From Clostridiales bacterium (GTDB taxonomy: Bacteria; Bacillota; Clostridia; Oscillospirales; Ruminococcaceae), in assembly GCA_019423685.1 (NCBI GenBank), contig JAHZAY010000003.1:1-64000 (forward strand): a stretch of DNA of 64,000 nt. Direction: 5' to 3'. Position numbers and translations under genes: made by a program. Below are positions 50,385 to 59,566 of this stretch, piece after piece (within the stretch, counting starts at the first letter, position 1; the number at the start of each line of letters is the position of its first letter). The notes under the pieces were generated by a model that saw only the letters and a list, made by a program, of their open reading frames with translations, did no database searches and was not told where the DNA came from.

Positions 50385-50572
50385 GTCCTTGATCATACGG
50401 AAATGCAGGTTCCCTGCGGCGCACAGAAACGGATGCTTAATGCTGCTCGGTTCCCCGCCTGACATGGTTCACAACGTCCTGTCGCACAGGACCAACATCT
50501 CCGCATGATAAAAAACACGTCCGGCCTTGCGGTACAGCCCTGCCACATCCTGGGTGTTTGTCATTATCATGC
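50385..50572 (-). ncRNA. ffs: Signal recognition particle RNA
   Basis: The minus strand contains the conserved SRP domain IV: GTGAACCATGTCAGG, a GGGGAACC apical loop, then GAGCAGCATTAAG, closely matching the Bacillus scRNA. An outer helix is closed by ATCATGCGGAGATG (50509-50496) with CATTTCCGTATGAT (50405-50392). About 60 bases of upstream transcript (50510-50572) contain a possible 5' Alu-type remnant (GGGCTGTACCGCAAGGCC). A T run near 50380-50375 marks the 3' end. It lies just upstream of dnaX, a common Firmicutes order. The ends are approximate. Confidence 0.88.
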
Positions 50573-50578
50573 CCGTTT

Positions 50579-50607
50579 ATTATACTACATTTAAAGGCAA
50601 AAGGCAA
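50579..50607 (-). promoter_or_regulatory. Promoter of the SRP RNA (and probably dnaX)
   Basis: Minus-strand TTGCCT (50607-50602), 17 bases and TATAAT (50584-50579). Confidence 0.7.
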
Positions 50608-50648
50608 GATATTTTTTTCTTCCTCCCCGCTGCACCGCCCTGCCCTCT

Positions 50649-50677
50649 TTGCAAGGGGTGTCAAACTATGGTATAAT
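50649..50677 (+). promoter_or_regulatory. Promoter of the DEAD-box helicase gene
   Basis: TTGCAA (50649-50654), 17 bases and TATAAT (50672-50677), about 40 bases before the ribosome site and divergent from the SRP RNA promoter. Confidence 0.7.
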
Positions 50678-50731
50678 AAAAATATATATTTTTATAACAA
50701 TTCTACCTTTTTCATATGGAGCGTGAAACTT

Positions 50732-51877
50732 ATGCCACAATCTTTCTCTTCTCTGCCCGTCAAGCAGGAGATTTTGCAGGCCATACAACAGCTGGGCTTT
50801 TCTCAGATGACCGAAGTCCAGGAAAAAGCCATTCCTCCGATGCTCGAGGGAAGGGATGTCATCGCCAAAGCGCCTACCGGAACCGGCAAGACTTTCGCCT
50901 TTGGCATTCCGCTCATCGAGCACTGCGACACCGAGAAAGCGGCCATCCAATCGCTGATCCTCGCGCCCACCCGCGAGCTTGCCACCCAGATTGGGGACGA
51001 CCTTAGCAAACTGACACAGTTTTTGCCACAGCTGCGCATCGTGGTGGTCTATGGCGGACAGTCCATCGAGCGGCAGAAACAGCAGCTCAAAAAGGGCGTC
51101 CACATCCTGGTCGCGACACCGGGACGGCTGCTTGACCTGTTGCACCACCGCGCGCTGACATTGCAGGGGGTGACCACGGCGGTGCTGGATGAGGCGGACC
51201 GCATGTTGGACATGGGCTTTTATAAGGACGTGCGCAAGATTTTGGATTCGCTCAAGGCGATGAAGCAGATGTGCATGTTTTCTGCGACCATCTCACGGGA
51301 GGTCATGGACATCGGCTGGCTGTTCCAGCGCGACCCGGAGGAGATCACCGTCCTGCCAGTAGAGGACAGCGAGCCGAAGATCGACCAGTACAGCGTGCAG
51401 TGCATCGGCAGAGAAAAGATCGACATCATCCTGCGCCTGATGAAGCAGTTTGAGACAAGCCGTGCCATCATTTTCTGCAACACCAAATATACCACCGGCA
51501 TGGTGGCCGAACAGCTGCATGCGCGTGGACTGAACACCGCCGCCCTGCACGGAGATATGCGCCAGTCGGAGCGCAACAAAATTATGGAGGAATACAAGGC
51601 CGGACAGATCGACATTCTGGTGGCCACCGACGTCGCCGCGCGCGGCATCGATGTCAGCGGCATTGAGGTGGTCTTTAACTACGATATCCCGCAGGAAAAC
51701 GACGCCTACCTGCACCGCATCGGCCGTACCGGGCGCGCAAAGCGGGAAGGCATCTCGTTTGTGCTGCACTCCAAAGACGAGGCAAACCGCCTGCAAAACA
51801 TCATCCACTACACCCGCTCGCATATCGTCCCACTCGAGATGGACGGTTGGGGTGTCTTTAAAGAGGTTAAAAAATAG
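50732..51877 (+). CDS. DEAD-box RNA helicase
   Basis: 381 residues from ATG 50732 with GGAG upstream; an upstream in-frame ATG lies before the promoter and is rejected. The helicase core is complete: Q motif, APTGTGKT, PTRELA, TPGR, VLDEADRM, SAT, then ARGIDV and HRIGRTGR. It has almost no C-terminal extension, unlike the longer CshA/DeaD proteins. It remodels RNA, for example in ribosome assembly or mRNA decay; the specific target is not visible. Confidence 0.95.
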   Translation: MPQSFSSLPVKQEILQAIQQLGFSQMTEVQEKAIPPMLEGRDVIAKAPTGTGKTFAFGIPLIEHCDTEKAAIQSLILAPTRELATQIGDDLSKLTQFLPQLRIVVVYGGQSIERQKQQLKKGVHILVATPGRLLDLLHHRALTLQGVTTAVLDEADRMLDMGFYKDVRKILDSLKAMKQMCMFSATISREVMDIGWLFQRDPEEITVLPVEDSEPKIDQYSVQCIGREKIDIILRLMKQFETSRAIIFCNTKYTTGMVAEQLHARGLNTAALHGDMRQSERNKIMEEYKAGQIDILVATDVAARGIDVSGIEVVFNYDIPQENDAYLHRIGRTGRAKREGISFVLHSKDEANRLQNIIHYTRSHIVPLEMDGWGVFKEVKK

Positions 51878-51886
51878 CTTCTTTCT

Positions 51887-51925
51887 GCCCTGGGGTCCTT
51901 CATTTCCCCAGGGCCTTTTTCTGCT
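51887..51925 (+). terminator. Intrinsic terminator after the DEAD-box gene
   Basis: GCCCTGGGG at 51887 pairs with CCCCAGGGC, followed by TTTTT. Confidence 0.85.
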
Positions 51926-51956
51926 CACACAGCGCTTTTCTCACGACACTTTGGTG

Positions 51957-51985
51957 TTTACATCCTTTGCAAAAGGGACTATAAT
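51957..51985 (+). promoter_or_regulatory. Promoter of the D-2-hydroxyacid dehydrogenase gene
   Basis: TTTACA (51957-51962), 17 bases and TATAAT (51980-51985), about 20 bases before the ribosome site. Confidence 0.7.
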
Positions 51986-52018
51986 GAAAGCATCCACAAA
52001 ACTTTGGGAGGGATTTTT

Positions 52019-52966
52019 ATGAATATTGTCTTACTCGAATCGCTTGGCATCAGCCCGGAGCTGCTCGACCACTATGCAAAAGCCCTTGCACAGAAGGGCC
52101 ATCACTTTGCCGCCTATGAGCGGGACACCGACCCCGACGTCCAGATTGCGCGCGCAAAGGATGCCGACATCCTGATGATCGCCAACATGCCCCTTTCCGG
52201 CAAGGTGATCCGTGCCTGCAAAAACTTGAAGTTTATCGACGTGGCCTTCACCGGCGTGGACCATGTGGACCTGGAAGCTGCCCGCGAGATGGGCGTCAAG
52301 GTCAGCAACGCCGCCGGGTACTCCACCCAGGCAGTCGCTGAGATCGCGCTGTGCATGATGCTTGCGCTGCTGCGCAACATCCCGCAGGTGGAGGAGCGCT
52401 GCCGTCAGGGCAAGACCAAGGACGGTCTGGTCGGCTCGCAGCTTTCCTCCAAGACGGTGGGCATTGTGGGAGCCGGCGCCATCGGCTGCCGCGTCGCCCA
52501 GCTCTGCCACGCCTTTGGCTGCAAGGTTCTGGGCTATAAACGCCACGTCACCGGCACAGAGCCAGACTGCATCCAGTTCACCACCCTGGACGAGCTGTTG
52601 GCCAACAGCGACATCGTCTCGCTGCACTGCCCGCTCAACGATGAATCCAAGCACCTGATCGACGCCGAAGCCATAGCCAAGATGAAGGACGGGGCCTACC
52701 TGATTAACACCGCGCGCGGACCAGTCGTCGATTCCCAGGCGGTTGCCGACGCTTTAAACAGCGGCAAACTCGCTGGCGCCGGCATCGACGTCTTTGAAAA
52801 GGAGCCTCCGCTCGACCCCTCCCACCCGCTGCTGCACGCCAAAAATGTCATCGTTACCCCACATGTCGCCTTCGCTTCGGCTGAGTCGATGGTAGCCCGT
52901 GCAGAGATTGTGTTCGACAACATCGACGCATTTCTCGCAGGGGAGCAGAAAAACATTGTCTTATAG
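52019..52966 (+). CDS. D-2-hydroxyacid dehydrogenase family protein
   Basis: 315 residues from the ATG with GGGAGG upstream. The NAD-binding motif is VGIVGAGAIGCRVAQL. The catalytic Arg (INTARGPVVDS), Glu (IDVFEKEPP) and His (VTPHVAFAS) are in place. The family includes glycerate, phosphoglycerate and lactate dehydrogenases; no ACT domain is present, so it is not a regulated SerA. Substrate unknown. Single-gene unit. Confidence 0.93.
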   Translation: MNIVLLESLGISPELLDHYAKALAQKGHHFAAYERDTDPDVQIARAKDADILMIANMPLSGKVIRACKNLKFIDVAFTGVDHVDLEAAREMGVKVSNAAGYSTQAVAEIALCMMLALLRNIPQVEERCRQGKTKDGLVGSQLSSKTVGIVGAGAIGCRVAQLCHAFGCKVLGYKRHVTGTEPDCIQFTTLDELLANSDIVSLHCPLNDESKHLIDAEAIAKMKDGAYLINTARGPVVDSQAVADALNSGKLAGAGIDVFEKEPPLDPSHPLLHAKNVIVTPHVAFASAESMVARAEIVFDNIDAFLAGEQKNIVL

Positions 52967-52987
52967 TATTGCAGCTGCTGCAAAGCT

Positions 52988-53028
52988 AAAAGGAGGCCAC
53001 TCCGACTTTGTCGGAGTGGCCTCCTTTT
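52988..53028. terminator. Bidirectional terminator
   Basis: AAAAGGAGGCCACTCCGA (52988-53005) and its complement (53011-53028) lie between convergent genes. Confidence 0.93.
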
Positions 53029-53032
53029 GATA

Positions 53033-53648
53033 TTAGCGAATCTTTATACTCTTGGCGATCTCTTCTAAGGTTTGCTGTGGAATTTCCTCTTCAAAATGCA
53101 TGCCCACATACACCTTCTTTTCCCGGTCATAGGAGAGGATGCCCTGGTTTTCTATGTCGGGCACTTCCGCTGCCGACTTGCCCTGCTGCATCTGGTCAGG
53201 GTCCTTATAGCGGACGGTGGCGAGGGTCGTCTCTCCATTTTCGGTCTGACAGATCGGCTCATAAGGGTCGACCTGCCAAACATACAGGCTTCCCAGCCGG
53301 ATTTGGCTGTAAACAAGCTGGATAGTACTGCTCCTGCGGCACCCCTTCCTGTTCTTCATAGATGTTAAATCCGACCGTTCCAATCTGCTTTCCATCCTGC
53401 AACACAGCTACCGGCGTATACAGCAAATCCTGCTGCTGCACCACTTCTCCCAGGCTCCATCCCGCTGGCAGCTGCACTGCCAGTGTAAACGGTTCGGTGT
53501 CATAGATCGCAGCGTTGTTCGCATCCCTTCCCTCCTGGGTGGCCGGGAAAGAAATTGTCTGCTCATTCTCTCTGCGTTGTGCCACCGCACTGCACGCCGA
53601 AAAGGCAAAGAGCACCAAGACAAAAAGCAAAGCCATTCTCTTTTTCAC
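53033..53648 (-). pseudogene. Lipoprotein gene split by an apparent frameshift
   Basis: A GTG at 53648 with GGAGGG 9 bases upstream starts a lipoprotein signal (KKRMALLFVLVLFAFSACSA, lipobox Cys). The frame continues to a strand-rich domain ending around VGFNIYEEQEGVPQEQYYPA, then runs into a short nonsense tail stopping at 53259. The matching continuation (VYSQIRLGSLYVWQVDPYEP and on to TLEEIAKSIKIR) is in another frame from about 53320 to 53033. Joined, the protein would be about 205 residues. One extra base near 53315-53330, real or a sequencing error, explains it. Function unknown. Confidence 0.75.
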
Positions 53649-53790
53649 CTTATCAATTCCCTCCTTTTGCCAAGCCAGAGGCCCAAGCGCATTGCACGGT
53701 GTCCTGTAGCGCAAGCCTCACTCTGACCGATTATCTTCCTCTGCCCTATCGTGATAGTCGCTAATGGGGTTAAACACTCTTTTCTCACAA

Positions 53791-55626
53791 TTAGCTCAGC
53801 TCAAACATGCCGTTATACAGCTGATAATATACACCCTTCTGTGCAATCAGGTCGTTGTGGTTGCCGCGCTCGATGATGCGTCCATGGTCGAGCACCATAA
53901 TCGCGTCGGCATTGCGGACGGTGGACAGGCGGTGCGCGATGACAAAGACGGTGCGCCCTTTCATCAGCTGGTCCATTCCCTTTTCAATCAGCGACTCGGT
54001 ACGGGTGTCGATCGAGCTGGTTGCCTCGTCCAAGATCAGAACCGGCGGGTCTGCCACGGCGGCGCGCGCAATGGCCAACAGCTGTCGCTGTCCCTGGCTC
54101 AAGTTTGCGCCGTCCGAGGTCACCATCGTGTCATACCCCTGCGGCAGGCGGCGGATAAAGGAGTCGGCGTTGGCAATCTTGGCCGCCTGTTCCACCTCTT
54201 GCTGTGTCGCGTCCAGCTTGCCAAAGCGGATGTTATCGGCTATTGTTCCGGTGAACAGGTGGGTATCCTGCAACACGATGCCTAAGCTCCGGCGCAGGTC
54301 GTCCTTGCGGATGTCCTTGACGTCGAATCCATCGTAGAGGATCTGGCCGCGCTGAATATCGTAAAAGCGGTTGATGAGGTTGGTGATGGTCGTCTTGCCC
54401 GCGCCGGTCGACCCGACAAAGGCGATCTTCTGTCCGGGCTTTGCATAAAGATTGATGTCGTGCAGGATGGGGTGGTCGGAATCGTAGGCAAAGTCGACGT
54501 GCTCAAACCGCACATCCCCGCGCAGCGGGACCAAAGTGCCGTCTGGTTTGCACCATGCCCAATGCTCGCTGTGCTCGTCCTGGGTCTGTTTGCCGTCCTT
54601 GTCCACCCGGACCAGGCGGACATTGCCGTCGTCCACCTCCGGCACCAGATCCATTGCCTGGAACACACGTTCTGCACCGGCCATCGCCGCCAACAGGAAG
54701 TTGCTCTGCTGGGTAAACTGGTTGATAGGGGCCGCTGCCTGCCGGACAAACACCAGATAGCTGGCAAGGCTTCCCACATCGGTCATGCCGCGCAGCGCCA
54801 TGATGCCGCCGAGCACCGAGACGATGGCGTAGTTGATGTAGGAGATGGTGACCACCGCCGGGACCATCGTCGCGGCATAGGACTGCGCACCGGTACCGGC
54901 ACGGCGCAGCGCCTCATTCTTCTGCCGGAAGGTCTCGAGGTTTGCACCCTCATGGTTAAAGACCTTGACCACCTTCTGGCCCGCTACCATCTCTTCGATG
55001 TAGCCGTCCAGATCTCCCAGCACGTTTTGCTGCTCGCTGTAATAGGCCTTGCTGCGGGAACCAGAGAAGCGCACATACCAGAACATGACCAGATAGCAGA
55101 CGGTCACAATCAGCGAAAGCTGCCAATTGAGGATGTACAGGATCACCAGCGTGCCGGCAATCTGGATAAAGCTCTGAATCACCATCGAGAAGCTGTTGTT
55201 CAGGGCATCGGCGATGGTGTCGACGTCGTTTGTAAAGTAGCTCATCACGTCGCCGTGGCGCTGGGTATCAAAAAAGCGCAGCGGCAGCGTCTGCATGTGG
55301 GCAAACAGATCGCGCCGGATATCGTAGAGCACCTTCTGCGCGGCCTTGACCATAATCTGGGTATAGCCGAACGCAGAGAGCACGCCGACAAGGTAGATGG
55401 CCACCGTGACGGCAATTCCGGCAATCAGCGTGTTCATGCTGCCGTCGGCCAGGCTGTTGACCACCGGGCGGATCATATAGGTGCCCAAGAGGTTGGCCAA
55501 TGCGCTCACCGAAACGAGCACAGCCACGGCCAACAGCAAAAATTTGTGCCGGCCCATATAGGAAAATAGGGTTCCCAGGGTGTAGCGCAGATCCTTTGGT
55601 TTTTTCGCGCTCAACTGTCTAGCCAT
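53791..55626 (-). CDS. ABC exporter half-transporter (multidrug type)
   Basis: 611 residues: six membrane helices and an ATPase with Walker A (GSTGAGKTT), signature (LSQGQRQL), Walker B with catalytic Glu (VLILDEATSSID) and switch His (IAHRLST). It is the catalytic-site partner in a heterodimer with the gene upstream, whose last 8 bases it overlaps. A charged insert (RVDKDGKQTQDEHSEHWAW) precedes the ATPase. Confidence 0.95.
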   Translation of the reverse strand: MARQLSAKKPKDLRYTLGTLFSYMGRHKFLLLAVAVLVSVSALANLLGTYMIRPVVNSLADGSMNTLIAGIAVTVAIYLVGVLSAFGYTQIMVKAAQKVLYDIRRDLFAHMQTLPLRFFDTQRHGDVMSYFTNDVDTIADALNNSFSMVIQSFIQIAGTLVILYILNWQLSLIVTVCYLVMFWYVRFSGSRSKAYYSEQQNVLGDLDGYIEEMVAGQKVVKVFNHEGANLETFRQKNEALRRAGTGAQSYAATMVPAVVTISYINYAIVSVLGGIMALRGMTDVGSLASYLVFVRQAAAPINQFTQQSNFLLAAMAGAERVFQAMDLVPEVDDGNVRLVRVDKDGKQTQDEHSEHWAWCKPDGTLVPLRGDVRFEHVDFAYDSDHPILHDINLYAKPGQKIAFVGSTGAGKTTITNLINRFYDIQRGQILYDGFDVKDIRKDDLRRSLGIVLQDTHLFTGTIADNIRFGKLDATQQEVEQAAKIANADSFIRRLPQGYDTMVTSDGANLSQGQRQLLAIARAAVADPPVLILDEATSSIDTRTESLIEKGMDQLMKGRTVFVIAHRLSTVRNADAIMVLDHGRIIERGNHNDLIAQKGVYYQLYNGMFELS

Positions 55627-57355
55627 TGAGCTGGCCCCCTTTCATCTGGGAATGGTAGATCTCCTGATAGATCGGATCGCTTGCAAGCAGCTCATCGTGG
55701 GTTCCGATGGCGTGGATGGAACCGTTGTCCATAATGACAATCTGGTCGCTGTCCATCACCGAGGTGACCCGCTGGGCGATGATAATCTTGGTGAGGTTTT
55801 CGATCTTGGAGAGCTCGGCGCGGATTTTTGCCTCGGTAGCGGTGTCCACCGCGCTGGTGGAGTCGTCAAAGATCAGAATCTTTGGATGCTTTAACAGGGT
55901 GCGCGCGATGCACAACCTCTGCTTTTGTCCACCCGAGACGTTGACTCCACCCTGTCCAAGGTCGGTATCCAATCCCTTAGGCATCCGCTCAAGGAATTCG
56001 TCGGCACAGGCCGCCTTGCAGGCAGCCCACAGAGTATCGTCGTCGGCGTTCGGGTCACCCCACTGCAAGTTCTCCCGCACGGTGCCGGAGAAGAGCACAT
56101 TTTTTTGCAGCACAATTCCCACCGCGTCGCGCAGTGCGTGCAGGTCATATTCGCGGACATCCCGTCCGCCCACCTTGACGATGCCCTCGCTGACGTCATA
56201 AAGGCGCGGGATCAGCTGTACCAGGCTGCTCTTTGCCGAACCGGTGCCGCCCAGCACGCCGATCGTCTGGCCCGCACGGATGTGCAGGGTGACGTGGGAG
56301 AGGGCGTATTCCTTGGCCTTTGCGCTGTATTTGAAGCTGACATCTTCAAAGTCGACGCTGCCATCCGCAATCTGTTCAACGGCATTCTGTGGAGAGGACA
56401 GCTCGACCTTTTCCTCCAGCACCTGGCTGATGCGGTGTGCTGAGGCAAGCGACCGGGTCAGCAGCAAAAAGACGTTGGAGATCATCATCATCGAGTTCAT
56501 GACCTGAAAGACATAGCTCAAAAAGCCGGTGAGGTCTCCTACCTGAAGCTGGGAGGAGAGCACCATGTTGCCTCCAAACCACATGATGAGCACCGCAGCG
56601 GTGTACATGGTCAGCTGAAAAGCCGGAAGGTTCAACACGGCATAGTGAAAGGTGGTCTCGCTGGTTTCGGTGAGCAGGGTGTTGACCTGCTGGAACTTTT
56701 CGATCTCGTGGTCTCCCCGGACAAAGGCCTTGACGGCACGGATGGCGGTGAGGCCCTCCTGTACGACGTTGTTGAGCCTATCCACCGCGCCCTGCAGCAC
56801 GGTGTACATCGGGGCGACCTTTCGCAGGATGAAAAAGAGGATGACGCCCAGCACCGGCGCGCAAACAAGGAACACCACTGCAAGCCGCGGATTCATCCAA
56901 AAGGAGAGCGCGACGCCCATAATCAGCATCATCGGTCCGCGGACCATCGGGCGGTAGCCGCCGTTGATGGCGTTTTGCAGGACGGTGACGTCGGTGGTCA
57001 TGCGGGTAATCAGAGAGGAAGTCTCGAAGTGATCGAGATTGGAGAAGGCAAAATTCTGCACCCGCTCATACTGCGCCTGGCGAATATTGGCGCCCCATCC
57101 ATAGGAGGCACGGGCGGCAAAGCGCGCGTACAAAAGGCCGGTAATCAACGCAAGCAGCGCGCAGATGCCCATCTGGACGCCCTTGTGCAGGATGTATGCG
57201 ACGTCGTGGTTGGCGACGCCCACGTCGATTAAGTCCGCCATGAGGATGGGGATAAACATCTCAAAGGCGGTTTCCACGACGATGAGCAGCATGCCGATGA
57301 CCATATCCCATCGGTAGCGCCCAAGATATTTGAGCAATTGTTTAAGGTCTTTCAT
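55619..57355 (-). CDS. ABC exporter half-transporter (multidrug type), degenerate-site half
   Basis: 578 residues from ATG 57355 with GGGGGAGGG just upstream. Six membrane helices and an ATPase with Walker A (GGTGSAKSS, Ala replacing the usual Gly before Lys), signature (VSGGQKQR) and a Walker B reading ILIFDDSTSAVD, with Asp for the catalytic Glu; the switch His is Gln (IIAQRVTS). These changes mark it as the inactive-site half of a heterodimer. It overlaps the MarR gene by 14 bases. Confidence 0.94.
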   Translation of the reverse strand: MKDLKQLLKYLGRYRWDMVIGMLLIVVETAFEMFIPILMADLIDVGVANHDVAYILHKGVQMGICALLALITGLLYARFAARASYGWGANIRQAQYERVQNFAFSNLDHFETSSLITRMTTDVTVLQNAINGGYRPMVRGPMMLIMGVALSFWMNPRLAVVFLVCAPVLGVILFFILRKVAPMYTVLQGAVDRLNNVVQEGLTAIRAVKAFVRGDHEIEKFQQVNTLLTETSETTFHYAVLNLPAFQLTMYTAAVLIMWFGGNMVLSSQLQVGDLTGFLSYVFQVMNSMMMISNVFLLLTRSLASAHRISQVLEEKVELSSPQNAVEQIADGSVDFEDVSFKYSAKAKEYALSHVTLHIRAGQTIGVLGGTGSAKSSLVQLIPRLYDVSEGIVKVGGRDVREYDLHALRDAVGIVLQKNVLFSGTVRENLQWGDPNADDDTLWAACKAACADEFLERMPKGLDTDLGQGGVNVSGGQKQRLCIARTLLKHPKILIFDDSTSAVDTATEAKIRAELSKIENLTKIIIAQRVTSVMDSDQIVIMDNGSIHAIGTHDELLASDPIYQEIYHSQMKGGQLNG

Positions 57356-57785
57356 GACCCTCCCCCTTTTCAATACGTAAATTTTGATAGGCACGGGAAA
57401 GGAAATCGGCAAACTGTGCGCGCTCCTCTTCGCTGAAGCCCTGGAGCATCTGTTGCTCAAACTTTTCGCAGCAGCTCTGCCAAGCTTCACAGGCCTGCCT
57501 GCCCTTTTCGGTGAGCTCCACAAAATTGCTCCTGCGGCTGTGTTGGCTCATCTTGCGGGTGATAAAACCGCCCTTTTCCAGCGAGTCGAGCATGCGGGAG
57601 ATTGCGGCAGAGTCCACATCAAAATAGGCCGCGAGCTGCTTTTGCGGACAGGGCCCATTTTGGGAAAGGTAGGTCAAAAGTTTGGGCTGTCCCACCTCCA
57701 GTCCGATCTGCGCGATGCAGGGGCGCAGATGGTTTCGCTGCGCGTGGAAGGCGCGGTAAAGCAACATATGGAAGGTTCTTTCCAT
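57342..57785 (-). CDS. MarR-family transcriptional regulator
   Basis: 147 residues from ATG 57785 (MERTFHMLLYRAFHAQRNHL) with GGAGG upstream. The winged helix (PQKQLAAYFDVDSAAISRML, DSLEKGGFITRKMSQHSRRS) is typical. It heads an operon with two ABC exporter halves, the same layout as at 30.6-35.2 kb. Two palindromes in its leader are likely binding sites. Confidence 0.93.
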   Translation of the reverse strand: MERTFHMLLYRAFHAQRNHLRPCIAQIGLEVGQPKLLTYLSQNGPCPQKQLAAYFDVDSAAISRMLDSLEKGGFITRKMSQHSRRSNFVELTEKGRQACEAWQSCCEKFEQQMLQGFSEEERAQFADFLSRAYQNLRIEKGEGHERP

Positions 57786-57802
57786 TGCACACCTCCGTGA
57801 CA

Positions 57803-57891
57803 ATTGAACTTTCAATCGTTGACGAAAGCAACAATTGATATATCAATGATTTTGACACATAACATTATAGCCCCGTTTTGGGCTTTGTCAA
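57803..57891 (-). promoter_or_regulatory. Strong promoter and two MarR-type operators
   Basis: Minus-strand TTGACA (57891-57886), 16 bases and TATAAT (57869-57864). Downstream lie two 14-bp palindromes sharing ATTGA/TCAAT ends: ATTGATATATCAAT (57834-57847) and ATTGAACTTTCAAT (57803-57816), placed to block transcription after initiation. Confidence 0.72.
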
Positions 57892-58010
57892 GGACAATTC
57901 GTTCTAATAAAGGCAAGCCTGCTGCACCTTTTCCTTCCAAAAATAGGAGGGAAAGATACAGCAATTGGGATCACCTCTGAATGCACATTTGCAAAAGTTT
58001 TTCTGTATGC

Positions 58011-58051
58011 AAAAAGCTCCCGACGTGCAGCTGCACGTCGGGAGCTTTTTT
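58011..58051. terminator. Perfect 40-bp palindromic terminator
   Basis: AAAAAGCTCCCGACGTGCAG (58011-58030) is followed without a gap by its exact complement, with T/A runs at the ends. It ends the MATE transcript. The rest of 57892-58089 shows nothing that I can name. Confidence 0.9.
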
Positions 58052-58089
58052 GAGCAACCAACTTATAACCGAAATGCAATGTGCTGTGC

Positions 58090-59418
58090 TCACTGCTGCA
58101 CCGAGCGGCGGTATACAACCAGCGATACCGCTGAGGTAATCACCTCTGTGAGCCAGAATGCGTGCCAGACGCCCTCTGCTCCAAAGATGCGGCTGAGCAG
58201 GAACGCTGCCGGCAGGATCACCAGGGCATACCGGAACAGCGAGATGACAAACGACTGTGTCCCCTTTCCAAGGCCCTCCAGCGCACCAGAGGAGGCCACC
58301 GACACTGCCGAAATGATAAATCCCAAGCTGATGATGCGCAGCGCCTGTGCTCCCAGGCGGATTGTCTCTGGATTTTGGGTAAACAGCGCCATCAAGCTGT
58401 CGGCAGCGACAAGGCAGATGCCGGTTCCCAGCGCCATGATGACCGCACACAGCACCAAGGTCAGATTATAGATCTTGCGCACACGCTTGTGCTCCCCTGC
58501 TCCGAAGTTGTAGCCGATGAGCGGGCGCATTCCCTGGATGATGCCGCTGGCCGGCAGATAAAGGAAGGTCTGCAACTTATAGTAGATGCCGAGGATGACG
58601 ACATAGGATTGGGAGAAAACGGCGAGCATCGCATTGAGCGCCGAAATCAGCAGAGAGGGCAGCGCAAGGTTTAATGTAGCCGGGATGCCGATGGCATAGA
58701 GCTTTTTGTCCAGACGGGCGTTGGGGCGAAGGTAGGCTCGTCCAAGCCGAAGCGGCAGCTGCGCGGTGCGGTAGATGATGAGGTAGATTCCCAAAGTGAC
58801 CATCTGCCCTATACCCGTGGCAAGTGCCGCTCCCCGGATGCCGAGCTGCGGGAAGGGACCGATGCCGAAGATCATCAGCGGGTCGAGGACGATGTTGGTG
58901 ATGCAGCCGCACAAAAGCGCGATCATCGTCTCCTTCATCTTCCCGATCGCCTGGTAGATCTTTTCAAACGAAAGGCTGACCATGATGATGACCGAAAAGG
59001 AGAAGGCAATGTTGGCGTACTGCCTTCCCAGCGCAACAACCGCTGCATCTGCGGTAAACATCCGCAAAAACCAGGGCATCAATGGGATACAGACCGCCGT
59101 GAGCACCAGCCCGTGGAGTGCAGCGAGAACCGTTCCGTGGGTGGCAGCCATGCTGGCGCTGTCGCGCTGCCTGGCCCCCAGATGAAAGGCGATGACCGCA
59201 TTGATTCCCACGCCAAATCCGATCGCCACTGCGTTGATAAAATTTTGCACCGGATAGACCAGCGACAGCGCCGTCATCGCCTCTTCGCTGATCTTGGCGA
59301 CAAAAAAGCTGTCGATGATGTTGTATAACGAGTTCACCAGCATCGAAATGACCATCGGAAGCGCCATCGAGAGGATCAGCGGCAGCACCGGCTTTTCTTT
59401 CATAAAACTGTCGTTCAT
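58090..59418 (-). CDS. MATE-family efflux transporter
   Basis: 442 residues from ATG 59418 (MNDSFMKEKP), which sits 7 bases after GGAGG; ATG 59424 is too close. Twelve hydrophobic segments and the family features (LVNSLYNIIDSFFVAKISEE, FGVGINAVIAFHLGARQRDS, GIIQGMRPLIGYNFGAGEHK) fit a Na+- or H+-driven exporter of cationic compounds. It is preceded by a leader with its own promoter and a terminator, suggesting conditional expression. Confidence 0.95.
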   Translation of the reverse strand: MNDSFMKEKPVLPLILSMALPMVISMLVNSLYNIIDSFFVAKISEEAMTALSLVYPVQNFINAVAIGFGVGINAVIAFHLGARQRDSASMAATHGTVLAALHGLVLTAVCIPLMPWFLRMFTADAAVVALGRQYANIAFSFSVIIMVSLSFEKIYQAIGKMKETMIALLCGCITNIVLDPLMIFGIGPFPQLGIRGAALATGIGQMVTLGIYLIIYRTAQLPLRLGRAYLRPNARLDKKLYAIGIPATLNLALPSLLISALNAMLAVFSQSYVVILGIYYKLQTFLYLPASGIIQGMRPLIGYNFGAGEHKRVRKIYNLTLVLCAVIMALGTGICLVAADSLMALFTQNPETIRLGAQALRIISLGFIISAVSVASSGALEGLGKGTQSFVISLFRYALVILPAAFLLSRIFGAEGVWHAFWLTEVITSAVSLVVYRRSVQQ

Positions 59419-59473
59419 AAACATTCCTCCATCAAAAAACTGAGCCTGCGCCCTGCGTCAGTGCGCCCGAGCA

Positions 59474-59515
59474 CAAAAAAAGCCACACAACTGTCCTTGC
59501 GGACAGCTGTGTGGC
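59474..59515 (-). terminator. Leader terminator ahead of the MATE gene, candidate attenuator
   Basis: On the minus strand GCCACACAGCTGTCC (59515-59501) pairs, with one G-T mismatch, with GGACAGTTGTGTGGC (59496-59482), followed by seven T. It lies about 45 nt downstream of the promoter start and 55 bases upstream of the MATE start codon. An upstream GGTGTGG could pair with the CCACAC arm as an antiterminator. Confidence 0.6.
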
Positions 59516-59566
59516 GAAAAGAGCTTTGGGGCAGCTAAAAAATCCACACCAAATTTTGGTGGCTTT

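Noticed and set aside
50326..50424. Longer N-terminus for DnaX
   Set aside because: The extra 33 codons overlap the SRP RNA and its terminator; the internal ATG has AGGAGG and matches the conserved DnaX start.
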